Of a DNA stretch of 64,000 nt, positions 1 through 8,634 are shown piece by piece. Numbering within the stretch: the first letter of the stretch is position 1; every line of letters starts with the position of its first letter. The notes under the pieces are model-generated. The model was given only the letters and a program-made list of their open reading frames with translations. It was not told the DNA's origin and made no database searches. The position numbers and the translations under genes are program-made. Source of the stretch: Desulforhopalus sp. IMCC35007 (GTDB lineage: Bacteria > Desulfobacterota > Desulfobulbia > Desulfobulbales > Desulfocapsaceae); assembly GCF_005116575.1 (NCBI RefSeq), contig NZ_SWCN01000006.1:124001-188000 (forward strand), written 5' to 3'.

Positions 1-2622
1 CTTTTTATGATAGGGTTTTATAATCACCTTATAAATATTGGAGCAGTCCTGGGCTGCCAGGCGCGCGTCTTCTCGTCCTGAGACCAGTATCACCGGCAGG
101 TCCGGTAATCTCCTGGCAAGTTCGGTGCCGCTTATGGCTGGCATGTCATAATCACTGATGAGTATATCAAAACTTTGCTTACCTGAGGTGACAAGTTTCA
201 GCGCGGTTAAGGGGTCCTGGAGGGCTGTTACCGTAAAACCCATTTCCTCAAGGATGCGGGGTGTGGTCTGGAGCTGATCGGGGTCATCCTCTACAAAAAG
301 GATATTGCCTCCGTGTTTTATGTTATTGGAGTAATCCAGTGCTGAGTCGGTTCTTCCTGCCGCCACTGCGGGAAGCAGTATCTCAAAAGTTGTGCCTTTG
401 TCTTCCTCGGATTTCACCTCAATGCTTCCCTGGTGGCTCTGGATGATACCATGGACAACGGCGAGGCCGAGGCCGGTTCCCTCTGTTTTCGATTTTGTAG
501 AGAAGAATGGGTCGAAGATTTTATTGATGATGTCCTTGGGGATCCCGGGGCCGTTGTCCTTGACACTGAGCTTGATGAAATCCTTTGCTATTCCCGTTCC
601 TTTCAGTGGGTCTGTATCATTTTTCTGTAACTTGCTGAGTTCAAGGTGCAGGTATCCTCCCTTGCCTCTCAGGGCATGATATGCATTGGTGGCCAGGTTG
701 AGGATGGCCTGGTGCATCTGGGTGGGGTTGGCGTTGACAAAAAAGCGTTGATCTTTCTCTATGTGGGACAGCACTTTGATGTTTGCCGGTGTGGATGCCT
801 CCATGAGGTGGACAACTTCCTGGATAATTTCAGCAAGGTTGGTCGCCTGAAACCCTTCTGTTGATGGTCTGCTGAAGGAAAGGATCTGTTGTACAACCTG
901 CCCTCCTCGGTGAGCAGCTTTGAGAACACGTTTGAGGTCCGCTTCAGTCTGGGTTCCCGGAGTTATGTCTCCGATAGCCAGTTCCGTTGAATTGATAATT
1001 GAAGTGAGAATGTTATTAAAGTCGTGGGATATACCCCCGGCGAGGGTACCGATGGCCTCAAGTTTTTGTGATTGGAGGAGTTGACGTTCCAGGTTTTGCT
1101 CCTTGGTAATATTTTCAGCCGTCGAGAGGACACCCAGCAGTCTTCCCCCCTGGCCCATCAGTGGAACCTTATTGACCTCCAGCCATGATACACTGTTGTC
1201 TTTTCCTGCAACCTGACGTTTTAGCTTGCGAAATGGCTTTTGACTGTCAAGGACGGCACTGTCAACCGTTTTGGACCACTGGGCATAGTCACTATCGCTA
1301 ATGATATCCTGCGTTTTGAGGTTGATGACCTGCTGGGTGTCTTTAATTCCAAAAAAGTCGGTGAAGGCGCGGTTAACCCCAAGGTATTCTCCCGCTCTGT
1401 TTTTCCAGGAAACGAGTTGGGGGATCGTATCCATGAGCGTTTCCTGGAAACTGAGCTGGTCTTTGATTTTTGCTTCAACCTTCCGTCTTTCAACCATTGC
1501 CACAACCACGGAAATGAACGCCAGGATGAGGAGAAAGAAACTGACGATGATTGTCCAGAAAAGCTCTTTTGAAATGGAGTAAATGGCTGCTGGCTGATTA
1601 ATGATTTTACTGTATGGCGGCAGAAGCTTCTGGTCTATGTCCAGTTTTTTCATTACAGCATAATCAAACAGATAAATTCCCCCGGGTTCATTGAGGATTG
1701 GAAGATCTTCAGCGCGTTTTCCCTTAAGGATCTCCATGGCCATATTGCCTGCGGTTTTACCCTGTTCAAAGCTTGAGAGAACGCGACCGCCGACGGCACC
1801 GTAGCCCACCATAAATTCCCAGGCTGTGTAGATTGGAACATTACTGTGCTGGTAGATGGCCTCACTCACCTCTTCGGAGGTGTAAAAATCACCCGATGGA
1901 GTTGTCTGGTAATAGGGGGCAATGAAAAGCATGCTGTCGTCGCTGAGATTGCTTACTCTTTTCTTGGCTTCATCGAGGCTCAGCTGGATCCAGTATTCGA
2001 TCTGAATCCCCATGTCATGCTCGCTTGAGATCTTTTCAGCCTGCTTTCGGATTGCGGTGCCTGCAGTCGAATCATCGATGAGAACAATGAGCCTTTTCCG
2101 TTGTGGATGAAGCTTTTTTGCCACCTCAAGAGTTGCAATGAAGTCGAATACCTCTACAACGCCGGTGATGTTGCCAGAAGCAATATCCGAATCCTTGAGG
2201 TCGTTTATGCCGCAGAAAACGACAGGTACTTCTGGGAACAGTTCATCCCTGTAATCCGTAATAAAATTAAGGGCGTCGTTGTCTGAGAGGACGATGAGAT
2301 CAAAGGTTTGGTCCTTGAATTTTTTTTTATATAAAGAGAGCAGGTTCTGGGAAACATCGTGGTAAAGGAACTTCTTTGTATCCATGTATTCAATCTGCAG
2401 GTCAACCCGTGGTTCACTATTGGTGAGAACAGACCGTACCCCATTGAGCAACCCGTCTGACCAGTGATAGCCGTTGTGGTAGGAATTGAGAAAGAGGACA
2501 TGTTTTTTTTCTGTGTAACCAGATGACATGCCTGTCCATATAAAAATTATGGCGAGGATAACCAGCAGTTTCAGGCACCATCTTTGGTTTGGTCGTATTC
2601 TGGGGAATGCGGTTATGTTCAT
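1..2622 (-). CDS. Hybrid sensor histidine kinase with ABC-type periplasmic sensor (3' end cut by window)
   Basis: Reading the minus strand from ATG 2622 gives 874 codons without a stop, so the C-terminus lies outside the window. Order: signal anchor (about residues 13-33), a periplasmic region resembling ABC substrate-binding-like sensor domains (40-310), a membrane helix (about 350-375), a PAS domain (395-510), a HisKA segment with phospho-acceptor His in GGISHDFNNIL (about H533), a HATPase with DNGPGIP and GTGLGLAVVHG, then a receiver domain with phosphorylatable Asp in ISDYDMP (about D824) and the late Lys in KPYHK. An in-frame stop at 2661 and no other start codon fix ATG 2622, although no good ribosome site precedes it. 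Only the last receiver residues seem missing. The ligand is unknown; such sensors probably bind small solutes in the periplasm (inference). No partner regulator is visible. Confidence 0.9.
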   Translation of the reverse strand, partial: MNITAFPRIRPNQRWCLKLLVILAIIFIWTGMSSGYTEKKHVLFLNSYHNGYHWSDGLLNGVRSVLTNSEPRVDLQIEYMDTKKFLYHDVSQNLLSLYKKKFKDQTFDLIVLSDNDALNFITDYRDELFPEVPVVFCGINDLKDSDIASGNITGVVEVFDFIATLEVAKKLHPQRKRLIVLIDDSTAGTAIRKQAEKISSEHDMGIQIEYWIQLSLDEAKKRVSNLSDDSMLFIAPYYQTTPSGDFYTSEEVSEAIYQHSNVPIYTAWEFMVGYGAVGGRVLSSFEQGKTAGNMAMEILKGKRAEDLPILNEPGGIYLFDYAVMKKLDIDQKLLPPYSKIINQPAAIYSISKELFWTIIVSFFLLILAFISVVVAMVERRKVEAKIKDQLSFQETLMDTIPQLVSWKNRAGEYLGVNRAFTDFFGIKDTQQVINLKTQDIISDSDYAQWSKTVDSAVLDSQKPFRKLKRQVAGKDNSVSWLEVNKVPLMGQGGRLLGVLSTAENITKEQNLERQLLQSQKLEAIGTLAGGISHDFNNILTSIINSTELAIGDITPGTQTEADLKRVLKAAHRGGQVVQQILSFSRPSTEGFQATNLAEIIQEVVHLMEASTPANIKVLSHIEKDQRFFVNANPTQMHQAILNLATNAYHALRGKGGYLHLELSKLQKNDTDPLKGTGIAKDFIKLSVKDNGPGIPKDIINKIFDPFFSTKSKTEGTGLGLAVVHGIIQSHQGSIEVKSEEDKGTTFEILLPAVAAGRTDSALDYSNNIKHGGNILFVEDDPDQLQTTPRILEEMGFTVTALQDPLTALKLVTSGKQSFDILISDYDMPAISGTELARRLPDLPVILVSGREDARLAAQDCSNIYKVIIKPYHKK

Positions 2623-2659
2623 TAGAATTAGAGGGTCGCAGGATTGATTGTGGCTTCTC

Positions 2660-2695
2660 TAGTGCCATTATAGTGCCAAAACATCTCCGGTCGAA
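2660..2695 (-). promoter_or_regulatory. Candidate promoter with tandem operator for the hybrid kinase
   Basis: On the minus strand a perfect TATAAT lies at 2672-2667, about 45 bases before the kinase start. It sits between two exact copies of TAGTGCCA (plus strand 2660-2667 and 2671-2678) spaced 11 bases start to start, one helical turn, which looks like a tandem protein-binding site over the -10 box. The -35 position (TTCGAC, 2695-2690) is weak. Promoter function is inferred from position and sequence. Confidence 0.45.
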
Positions 2696-2773
2696 GAAAA
2701 TTGCATTATTTGTTTTTTTAGGGGTTTTCTCCAGAGTCTATAAAACAAGGAGGGGACTAACCGAGGGTGAGGG

Positions 2774-2810
2774 CATAGCCGCATTAGCGCTGAGATGCAG
2801 TGCGGCTATG
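2774..2810. other. Perfect 10-bp inverted repeat (hairpin)
   Basis: CATAGCCGCA (2774-2783) and TGCGGCTATG (2801-2810) are exact reverse complements around a 17-base loop. It lies in the 317-base gap between the kinase start and the cupin stop. No T-run follows on either side, so it is not a typical intrinsic terminator; it could be an operator or an RNA hairpin. Apart from this hairpin and the promoter-like element at 2660-2695, nothing else convincing is seen from 2623 to 2939. Confidence 0.5.
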
Positions 2811-2939
2811 ATGAACCAATACGGAGAAAAATGGTGGTTGCGGTGGTCTTGATTATATCCCGGATTCACGATGAATCCTGCTTTTGCAAGCGGTAGGTGA
2901 AGCCTGGCAAACCATTTTGGGTTGTATTGTTTTTCGGGG

Positions 2940-3290
2940 TTAGATTTCGTCAACTCCGGATGGGATCATACATATGAAAACGAAATCTTCACCGCCACCA
3001 TTCATGATTTGATGTTCCTCGTTGCCTGGGATGAAGACCACGGTGCCGCTTCTTACCTCGCGCCATTCGCCATCCTGATAGATTTTGCCGATACCGGAGT
3101 GGACAAAGATTTCATGCTCCCACTGGTGGGAGTGTCGCGGAGTGAAGCCTCCTGGTTCGACAGTAAAGACACGCATGCAGAAATTATCTGCATCATCCGC
3201 TTTTCCTATGACCACCCTGCCTGTTACACCTTTGACGGCATCACTGTTGAACATGTGGGCGGGTGCTTCTTTGTAATCTGCTATTTTCAT
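2940..3290 (-). CDS. Small cupin-domain protein
   Basis: A 116-residue single-domain cupin. The first metal-binding motif reads PRHSHQWEHEIFV (two His, Glu and further His positions typical of cupin motif 1) and the second is PGNEEHQIMN. The ATG at 3290 is chosen because AGGA lies eight bases upstream and because homologous small cupins start at about this point; a longer reading frame adds an unlikely leader. Small stand-alone cupins of this type bind a divalent metal and are variously enzymes or ligand-binding proteins, so no reaction can be assigned. It stands alone: the kinase upstream and the transporter downstream are on the same strand but separated by non-coding DNA. Confidence 0.85.
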   Translation of the reverse strand: MKIADYKEAPAHMFNSDAVKGVTGRVVIGKADDADNFCMRVFTVEPGGFTPRHSHQWEHEIFVHSGIGKIYQDGEWREVRSGTVVFIPGNEEHQIMNGGGEDFVFICMIPSGVDEI

Positions 3291-3417
3291 AATTTTTCCT
3301 GAGCCTCTTGCGTGCGTGTTGTTTTGTGGAGTCGGGTTACAGTACGTCAGTACATGGTCTGACTGGGCCAAGTATAGTCTATAATAAAAAAGGAAAAACA
3401 ATTTTATACATCGTAAA

Positions 3418-4344
3418 TTATAGTTCGGTATCGGAGGAATGCAACGCCTCTGACTCTTGGCGGCGGGTAATCTTCCCTGTTATTCCCATGTAGATTGCCA
3501 GCAGGGTTATCGTTACTCCAAGCCAGTTTATGGGACCGGTGGGCCGGTCGAAAATAAGAACATCCCAGATGAAAGCAAGCGTTGGTTGAAGCAGCAGGGT
3601 GAGACCTGTGAGCGAGGCTGGGATTTTGGGCATAGCAGTTGCGATGAGCGCCCAGCCGATGGTTTGGCTGAAGAGTCCAAGACCAAGGAGTGCCAGAAGG
3701 CTCTGGGAGTCGGGGATGGTAAAGGAATCACCGGAATAGAGCATTTTAGCACCGAGGAAAATTGCGGTGAAAATCGATACAAGCAGTAGAAGGAAAAAAA
3801 ATGACGTGCCCCGTGCGGCTTGTACTTTGCGGAGGCTGAGAAGAAAGACAGTGTAGAAGCAGGCGGTGAAGAGGGCAAAGAGAATGCCGGTTTGGTAGTT
3901 TGTATCAAGCGTACTCCAGTTTGTTCCGATGATGAGATAAAGACCGGCTACGGCGAGAGGGATAGAGATGATGAATCGAAGTTTGGATTTTTCGCCAAGA
4001 AAAATGATCCCCACTCCTGCAAGAAGAAACACCTGAAAGTTGCCTATAAGTGTCGCGAGGCCGGGGCCAATGTACATGATAGACTCATGCCAGAAAAAGA
4101 GATCAAGGGCAAAGGTCAGACCACAAAAAATAACAAGACCAAGCTGGCCCAAAGCGGGTCTGTGGTATTCCCTTTGTAACAGTGTGGCGGCCAGCAGGAA
4201 AACAGCTCCAAAGAAGGTGCGATAAAAACCGGAAGCGGTGGGAGATACGTGGGCAAATTTAACAAATATTCCAGAAAAACTGATAAGAAAGGCCCCGCAA
4301 AGAACGCAAAAAATTGGAGAGTATAGTCTGGAGAGACGCGTCAT
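3418..4344 (-). CDS. EamA/DMT-family inner-membrane transporter
   Basis: A 308-residue, very hydrophobic protein with about ten predicted membrane helices in two repeated halves, the normal length and architecture of the drug/metabolite transporter superfamily (EamA domains). Recognisable elements are the first-helix stretch FLISFSGIFVKFAHVSPTA, the glycine-rich IGNFQVFLLAGVGIIFLGEK, and the second-repeat LTLLLQPTLAFIWDVLIFD. The C-terminal tail is polar and cytoplasmic. These proteins export amino acids, purines or drugs, but the substrate cannot be read from sequence. It is transcribed alone; 127 bases separate it from the cupin downstream. A second, distinct family member lies at 34079-34969. 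Confidence 0.88.
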   Translation of the reverse strand: MTRLSRLYSPIFCVLCGAFLISFSGIFVKFAHVSPTASGFYRTFFGAVFLLAATLLQREYHRPALGQLGLVIFCGLTFALDLFFWHESIMYIGPGLATLIGNFQVFLLAGVGIIFLGEKSKLRFIISIPLAVAGLYLIIGTNWSTLDTNYQTGILFALFTACFYTVFLLSLRKVQAARGTSFFFLLLLVSIFTAIFLGAKMLYSGDSFTIPDSQSLLALLGLGLFSQTIGWALIATAMPKIPASLTGLTLLLQPTLAFIWDVLIFDRPTGPINWLGVTITLLAIYMGITGKITRRQESEALHSSDTEL

Positions 4345-5007
4345 GATTATTGTAAACCAATGGGGGAGAGGGTTGTTTTTAAATATGCCTATCTGTTAAT
4401 TGCCCTGAGTGGCCCATTGGCCTGGGTTTTGGTCGGACCTTTTTTCTGACTTTCGCCAATTTTTGAATAAATAGCAATATCTATGGATAAATAATGGCTA
4501 TGTAAGCTCGTATCTGAGCCGGCAGGCGTAATTTCTTGCCTTGAGAGCCACGTTCTGAGTTGGGCGACAAGGGCTAATGGTCAGGCCAATGTGCATTTTT
4601 GAGAACTGGGACAGCTCAAAGGTCGGGTGAAATGGCGACCTTGTATTCTTACGCCTAACACGCACAGCGGAACAGCACAAAAAAGGTCCCATTATAAACC
4701 TTTTATTGTAGTTTGAAAAAATAAAAATATTGTTTTTGGCTAATTACACCTTTTTGCCCTCTGTAATTCTAAAATATTGTTGATTTTCTGTGAAAACCTA
4801 TTAGAAACGACTTGTTGTAATAAATTAAAATCGATGTGCACCTTGTGCTTGAGTACCTTGGAGATTCATTGTGGTGATTCTGAATATCTTTGGTGAGGGT
4901 GCTCCTCTCCCGAAAAGAATCAGAAAACGTGCATACCTGACAAAACTGACAAAAGCGTTTGTCTGAGTCTTGCTCATTTTGGACGACAGACAGGGGCAAC
5001 TTATTCA
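4345..5007. other. Long gap without a convincing gene
   Basis: About 660 bases between divergent genes. The right part (4690-4900) is AT-rich and likely holds the promoter of the flavoprotein gene at 5008. The middle contains the nested inverted repeats described separately at 4524-4656. Short open frames on both strands have no recognisable domain and no good ribosome site. Confidence 0.5.
4524..4656. ncRNA. Candidate structured RNA element, family unknown
   Basis: Three perfect inverted repeats nest in 133 bases: an outer 8-bp pair AGGCGTAA (4524-4531) with TTACGCCT (4649-4656), an inner hairpin TTTGAG (4598-4603) with CTCAAA (4615-4620), and AAGGTCG (4619-4625) with CGACCTT (4636-4642); the inner two share two bases and would be alternatives or stack with a shortened stem. 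The local GC content is higher than the AT-rich flanks. This arrangement suggests a folded RNA with a closing stem, on either strand. It does not match a riboswitch or 6S pattern that I recognise, and no clear terminator follows, so it may also be a mobile repeat. Confidence 0.3.
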
Positions 5008-6012
5008 ATGGAGAACAAACCGGACGATATGAAAGATCTTTCAACGACGTACCTTGGGCTGAATTTGAAAAATCCCTTGATTGTAGGAAGTTGCGGTTTT
5101 ACCAATTCAGTCGATAAAATAGCAGAGCTGGCTCGGAACGGTGCCGGAGCTGTTGTTTTAAAATCTTTGTTTGAAGAACAGATACTTGCCGACTTATCTG
5201 CAAACCTTGAAAGTTACACTACTGATTACCCTGGGGCAACCGACTATGTCCGCGAGTATACAAGGGGCAATGAGGTCGAAGCCTACCTGGGGCTCATTGC
5301 GGGCGCCAAAAAGAAGGTCGATATACCCGTTATCGCCAGTATCAACTGTGTTTCCGATAAAGAGTGGACCTCCTTTGCCAAATCAGTTGAAAATGAAGGT
5401 GCCGATGCCCTTGAACTGAATGTGTCGCTTCTGCCTTCTAATCCTCGGATGACCAGTGAGCAGAACGAGCGGATGTACCTGGATGTTGTCGGCTCGATCA
5501 GTGAGAAAGTGTCCATCCCTGTGGTGTTGAAGATGAGTCACTATTCCGCATCGCTTGCAAATTTGATTCAAAAACTGAGCTGGACGGATAAAATTGCAGG
5601 TTTTGTCCTGTTTAACCGTTATTACTCCCCCGATATAGATGTGGAGAAAATGGTAGTCAAGTCCTCTGAGCTTTTAAGCAACCCGGCAGAAGGAACACTT
5701 CCTCTTCGCTGGATTGCCCTGTTGTCTGGCATTGTAGAAAAGGATCTGGTTGCCTCCACTGGAGTTCACGACAGCGATGGAATGATAAAACAGTTACTGG
5801 CGGGTGCGACTGCTGTACAGATTGTCTCTACCATTTACAAAAACGGAATGGGCCAGATTGGCACCATCCTGCAAGGGCTTGAGAGCTGGATGGAGCAGAA
5901 ATCATTTGCTAAAATTGATGATTTCAGGGGAAGCCTTGCCTATGACAAGGTGGCTGATCCTGCAGTTTTTGAGCGAACACAGTTTATGAAGTACTATGGC
6001 GGATTGTCCTAA
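5008..6012 (+). CDS. Dihydroorotate-dehydrogenase-like flavoprotein
   Basis: A 334-residue TIM-barrel protein of the dihydroorotate dehydrogenase-like family. FMN-site features are visible: NPLIVGSCGFT near the N-terminus, PVIASINCVS, VVLKMSHYSASL with the conserved Lys, and the C-terminal phosphate site AGATAVQIVSTIYKNG. The catalytic loop that in class 1 enzymes carries the base Cys (NxSCPN) reads NVSLLPSN here (about residues 138-145), so the usual active-site Cys is absent. It is therefore unlikely to be the PyrD of pyrimidine synthesis, and no PyrK-like partner is nearby. A second possible start is the ATG at 5029. It sits 150 bases before rnfC on the same strand, and may be transcribed separately. 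Confidence 0.85.
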   Translation: MENKPDDMKDLSTTYLGLNLKNPLIVGSCGFTNSVDKIAELARNGAGAVVLKSLFEEQILADLSANLESYTTDYPGATDYVREYTRGNEVEAYLGLIAGAKKKVDIPVIASINCVSDKEWTSFAKSVENEGADALELNVSLLPSNPRMTSEQNERMYLDVVGSISEKVSIPVVLKMSHYSASLANLIQKLSWTDKIAGFVLFNRYYSPDIDVEKMVVKSSELLSNPAEGTLPLRWIALLSGIVEKDLVASTGVHDSDGMIKQLLAGATAVQIVSTIYKNGMGQIGTILQGLESWMEQKSFAKIDDFRGSLAYDKVADPAVFERTQFMKYYGGLS

Positions 6013-6108
6013 ACCGTTTGACGGGACACTATATCTGGGGAAATCATCTGCTGCATTAGTATGATTCTCCCAGGTTCGAAGGGGCATTCCATACGGGAAC
6101 TGAATAAC

Positions 6109-6139
6109 GATACAGCCTCCCCTCTTTTCAGGCTGTATC
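6109..6139. promoter_or_regulatory. Perfect 10-bp inverted repeat in the rnf leader
   Basis: GATACAGCCT (6109-6118) pairs exactly with AGGCTGTATC (6130-6139) around an 11-base loop, ending 25 bases before the rnfC start. No T-run follows, so it is not a normal terminator. Position suggests an operator or a 5'-leader hairpin that controls the rnf operon; this is inference. Confidence 0.45.
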
Positions 6140-6164
6140 CAATTAACACAACCATTAATTGTTT

Positions 6165-7487
6165 ATGAAACCGTTGCTTACTTTTACAAAAGGCGGAGTA
6201 CATCCGCCTGAATTCAAGGCGCAGACAGCAGGGCTCGGGATTGAAGTAATGCCCGTACCCCAGGAGCTGCAACTCATTCTAGGCCAGCACATTGGCGCAC
6301 CCTGTACTCCAACTGTAGGCAAGAGGGATGAGGTAAAGGAAGGAGGGATCATTGGAGAAGTGACGAAGGGACTTGGCGTTCCTCTCCATTCTCCCGTGGA
6401 TGGGAAAATCAAGGACATTGGTACCTCGACCCATCCTTTGCGCATGAGTGTCCCCTCCATTACTATCAGCGTTGCTGAGGATGCCAGTGCCCCTGTCTAT
6501 GAAAAGCAGGACTGGCATAACATCGATAAGGCGGAGTTGTTGAAAAAAGTTCATGCTGCCGGTGTCATTGGTGTTGGTGGTGCGGGTTTTCCAACCCATG
6601 TCAAGCTGAATCCGCCATCCTCCTCTCCCGTTGATACCCTGCTGCTCAACGGTGCCGAGTGTGAACCCTATATCACCGCAGATCATCGGCAGATGCTGGA
6701 AAATACCGAAGATATAATTGAAGGTGCCAAAATTATCCTGAAGATACTTGGCATTAGCAAATGTTATATCGGTATTGAAAGCAATAAGCCTGACGCCATA
6801 GAAAAGATGAGTGCTGCCGCGCAGGCAGGTTCAGGAAATGGTTACACCATTGAGGTTCAGCCCCTTCAGGTAAAATATCCCCAGGGCTCAGAAAAGCAGC
6901 TCATTGAGGCTATCACGGGGCGAAAGGTCCCTGCAATGGCACTGCCATCGGCTGTTGGTGTGGTTGTGCAGAACGTTGCCACTGCCAAGGCGGTCTATGA
7001 TGCCGCGGTCTTTGGCAAGCCACTGTATGAAAAGGTGGTAACCATTGCCGGAAAAGGCATCAAACGGCCAGCCAATCTGCTGGTAAAGGTTGGTACAAGA
7101 ATTGGTGATATCGTCGATTATCTTGGAGGCCTGCAGCCAGGTCTTACGAAGGTGATAATGGGTGGACCAATGATGGGCTTTGCCATCTCAAGCCTTGAGG
7201 TGCCTGTGACTAAAACGACTTCCGCCCTGTTGTTTCTAACAGAGGATGAAGTTGATACCAGGCCCCACTCCCAGTGCATTCGTTGCGGCTGGTGTCTGGA
7301 TGCCTGCCCGATGGGACTGGAGCCCAAAGAAATTGGTATTTTTGTTGAAGCAGGTAAGGCAGAAGATACGGCTCCTTTTGGAGTTTTCGACTGCTTTGAA
7401 TGTGGCTCCTGTGCCTACGTCTGTCCGGCTAAGCGACCACTGGTTCAGTTTATACGAATGGCAAAGATGAAAGCCAAACGGCCATAA
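6165..7487 (+). CDS. rnfC: Rnf complex subunit RnfC (NADH-oxidising, Fe-S)
   Basis: First gene of the rnf operon, 440 residues. RnfC is the peripheral subunit that docks on the membrane part and exchanges electrons with NADH/NAD. Visible features: N-terminal TFTKGGVHPPEFK, a biotinyl-like fold (GEVTKGLGVPLHSPVDGKI), the nucleotide/FMN-binding GVGGAGFPTHVKL and NGAECEPYITADHR, and two C-terminal [4Fe-4S] motifs, CIRCGWCLDACP and CFECGSCAYVCP. I take ATG 6165; a TTG six bases earlier is in frame, and neither has a strong ribosome site. The gene is somewhat short for the family because it lacks a long C-terminal extension. An inverted repeat lies just upstream. Confidence 0.96.
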   Translation: MKPLLTFTKGGVHPPEFKAQTAGLGIEVMPVPQELQLILGQHIGAPCTPTVGKRDEVKEGGIIGEVTKGLGVPLHSPVDGKIKDIGTSTHPLRMSVPSITISVAEDASAPVYEKQDWHNIDKAELLKKVHAAGVIGVGGAGFPTHVKLNPPSSSPVDTLLLNGAECEPYITADHRQMLENTEDIIEGAKIILKILGISKCYIGIESNKPDAIEKMSAAAQAGSGNGYTIEVQPLQVKYPQGSEKQLIEAITGRKVPAMALPSAVGVVVQNVATAKAVYDAAVFGKPLYEKVVTIAGKGIKRPANLLVKVGTRIGDIVDYLGGLQPGLTKVIMGGPMMGFAISSLEVPVTKTTSALLFLTEDEVDTRPHSQCIRCGWCLDACPMGLEPKEIGIFVEAGKAEDTAPFGVFDCFECGSCAYVCPAKRPLVQFIRMAKMKAKRP

Positions 7488-7578
7488 TAGGCTAAAGGGT
7501 TGTTGGACTTGTTCATCTCATGTTTCGCTCCTCTACGATGGGGGGTAAGTAAGTTAACTTGGAGGTTTGAGGAAAGTC

Positions 7579-8634
7579 GTGATCAAACAGCAAGCGTCAG
7601 AAGATCAGACTGCAGTTGCCGGTAACATGTGGAAGGTATCTATCTCTCCGCATTTAAAAAGCAGCGAGTCTGTGGAAAAAATTATGTGGACCGTTGTGGC
7701 GTGTTTGTTACCGCCACTCATTTTATCGGTGTTTGTCTTTGGTATCCAGACCTTATTTATCACAGCGGTGTCTGTGATAAGCTGTGTTGTGGTCGAGGCG
7801 CTGAGCCAGAAAGCTCTGAAGCGGCCTGTCACAATTAAGGATGGCAGTGCAGTGCTCACCGGTATGTTGATGGCCTTTGTCATTCCCCCTGGAGTGTCTC
7901 CTCTGTTGCCAATCCTGGCAGCAGTTTTTGCCATTTATATCGGCAAGCATCTGCTCGGTGGTATTGGTTATAACTTTTTTAATCCGGCTCTTTTAGGCCG
8001 TGCTTTTCTGCTGGCATCCTTTCCCGTTGCCATGACCTCTGCCTGGCTTCCACCAGTGGATGGTATGGCAATTTTTTCCTACCTGGGGACCTCCATAGAT
8101 GCCGTTTCAACGGCCACACCCCTTGCGGTGATGAAAGAGCAGGGAATGGCTGCATTTACCCAGATGTTCGGCTCGGGCGCCAGTCTGTACGGCAGTTTTT
8201 TTATGGGCTTTCGACCAGGATGTATCGGAGAGACCTCTTCCTTTCTTCTGGTACTGGGCGGAATATATCTGATCTACCGCGGCTATATTACCTGGCACAT
8301 TCCTGTCTCCGTCCTCGGTTCTATCGCCGTGCTGAGCTGGATCTTTGCCGGGGAAAATTATTTCTCAGGGGATCCCCTTCTCGCTATCCTGTCAGGCGGC
8401 GCTATTCTTGGGGCTTTTTATATGGCCACGGACTATGTCACGAGCCCTGCCAATAAAACATCAAAGATCATTTTTGGTATATCCATAGGTGCCATAACCG
8501 TTCTCATACGCCTAAAAGGTGGATATCCGGAAGGAATCTGTTACGCTATTTTGCTTATGAATCCTATCAGTACGGTACTCGACGGCTGGTTTAAGCCAAA
8601 ACGTTTTGCTCCCCCCGCTGGAGGTGCAAAATGA
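7579..8634 (+). CDS. rnfD: Rnf complex subunit RnfD (membrane, covalent FMN)
   Basis: A 351-residue integral membrane subunit. RnfD carries an FMN bound through a phosphoester to a threonine; the expected site is visible as VSTATPLAVMK (an S-x-A-T motif). Further family signatures are the glycine-rich GGIGYNFFNPALLGRAFL, LGGIYLIYRGYITWHIPVS and the C-terminal PEGICYAILLMNPISTVLDGW. The GTG at 7579 is chosen as start because GAGGA is well placed six bases upstream; a TTG at 7567 would have its purine stretch almost touching the codon. It ends in a four-base overlap with rnfG. A 91-base gap separates it from rnfC, unlike the tight spacing further down. Confidence 0.95.
   Translation: MIKQQASEDQTAVAGNMWKVSISPHLKSSESVEKIMWTVVACLLPPLILSVFVFGIQTLFITAVSVISCVVVEALSQKALKRPVTIKDGSAVLTGMLMAFVIPPGVSPLLPILAAVFAIYIGKHLLGGIGYNFFNPALLGRAFLLASFPVAMTSAWLPPVDGMAIFSYLGTSIDAVSTATPLAVMKEQGMAAFTQMFGSGASLYGSFFMGFRPGCIGETSSFLLVLGGIYLIYRGYITWHIPVSVLGSIAVLSWIFAGENYFSGDPLLAILSGGAILGAFYMATDYVTSPANKTSKIIFGISIGAITVLIRLKGGYPEGICYAILLMNPISTVLDGWFKPKRFAPPAGGAK

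Noticed and set aside
4653-4659. GCCTAAC/GTTAGGC resembling an integron attC core site
   Set aside because: No matching partner core at 60-140 bases on either side and no integrase or cassette array.
4498-4692. A 64-codon minus-strand frame in the long gap
   Set aside because: No ribosome site or domain; the same bases form nested inverted repeats, better explained as a structured element.
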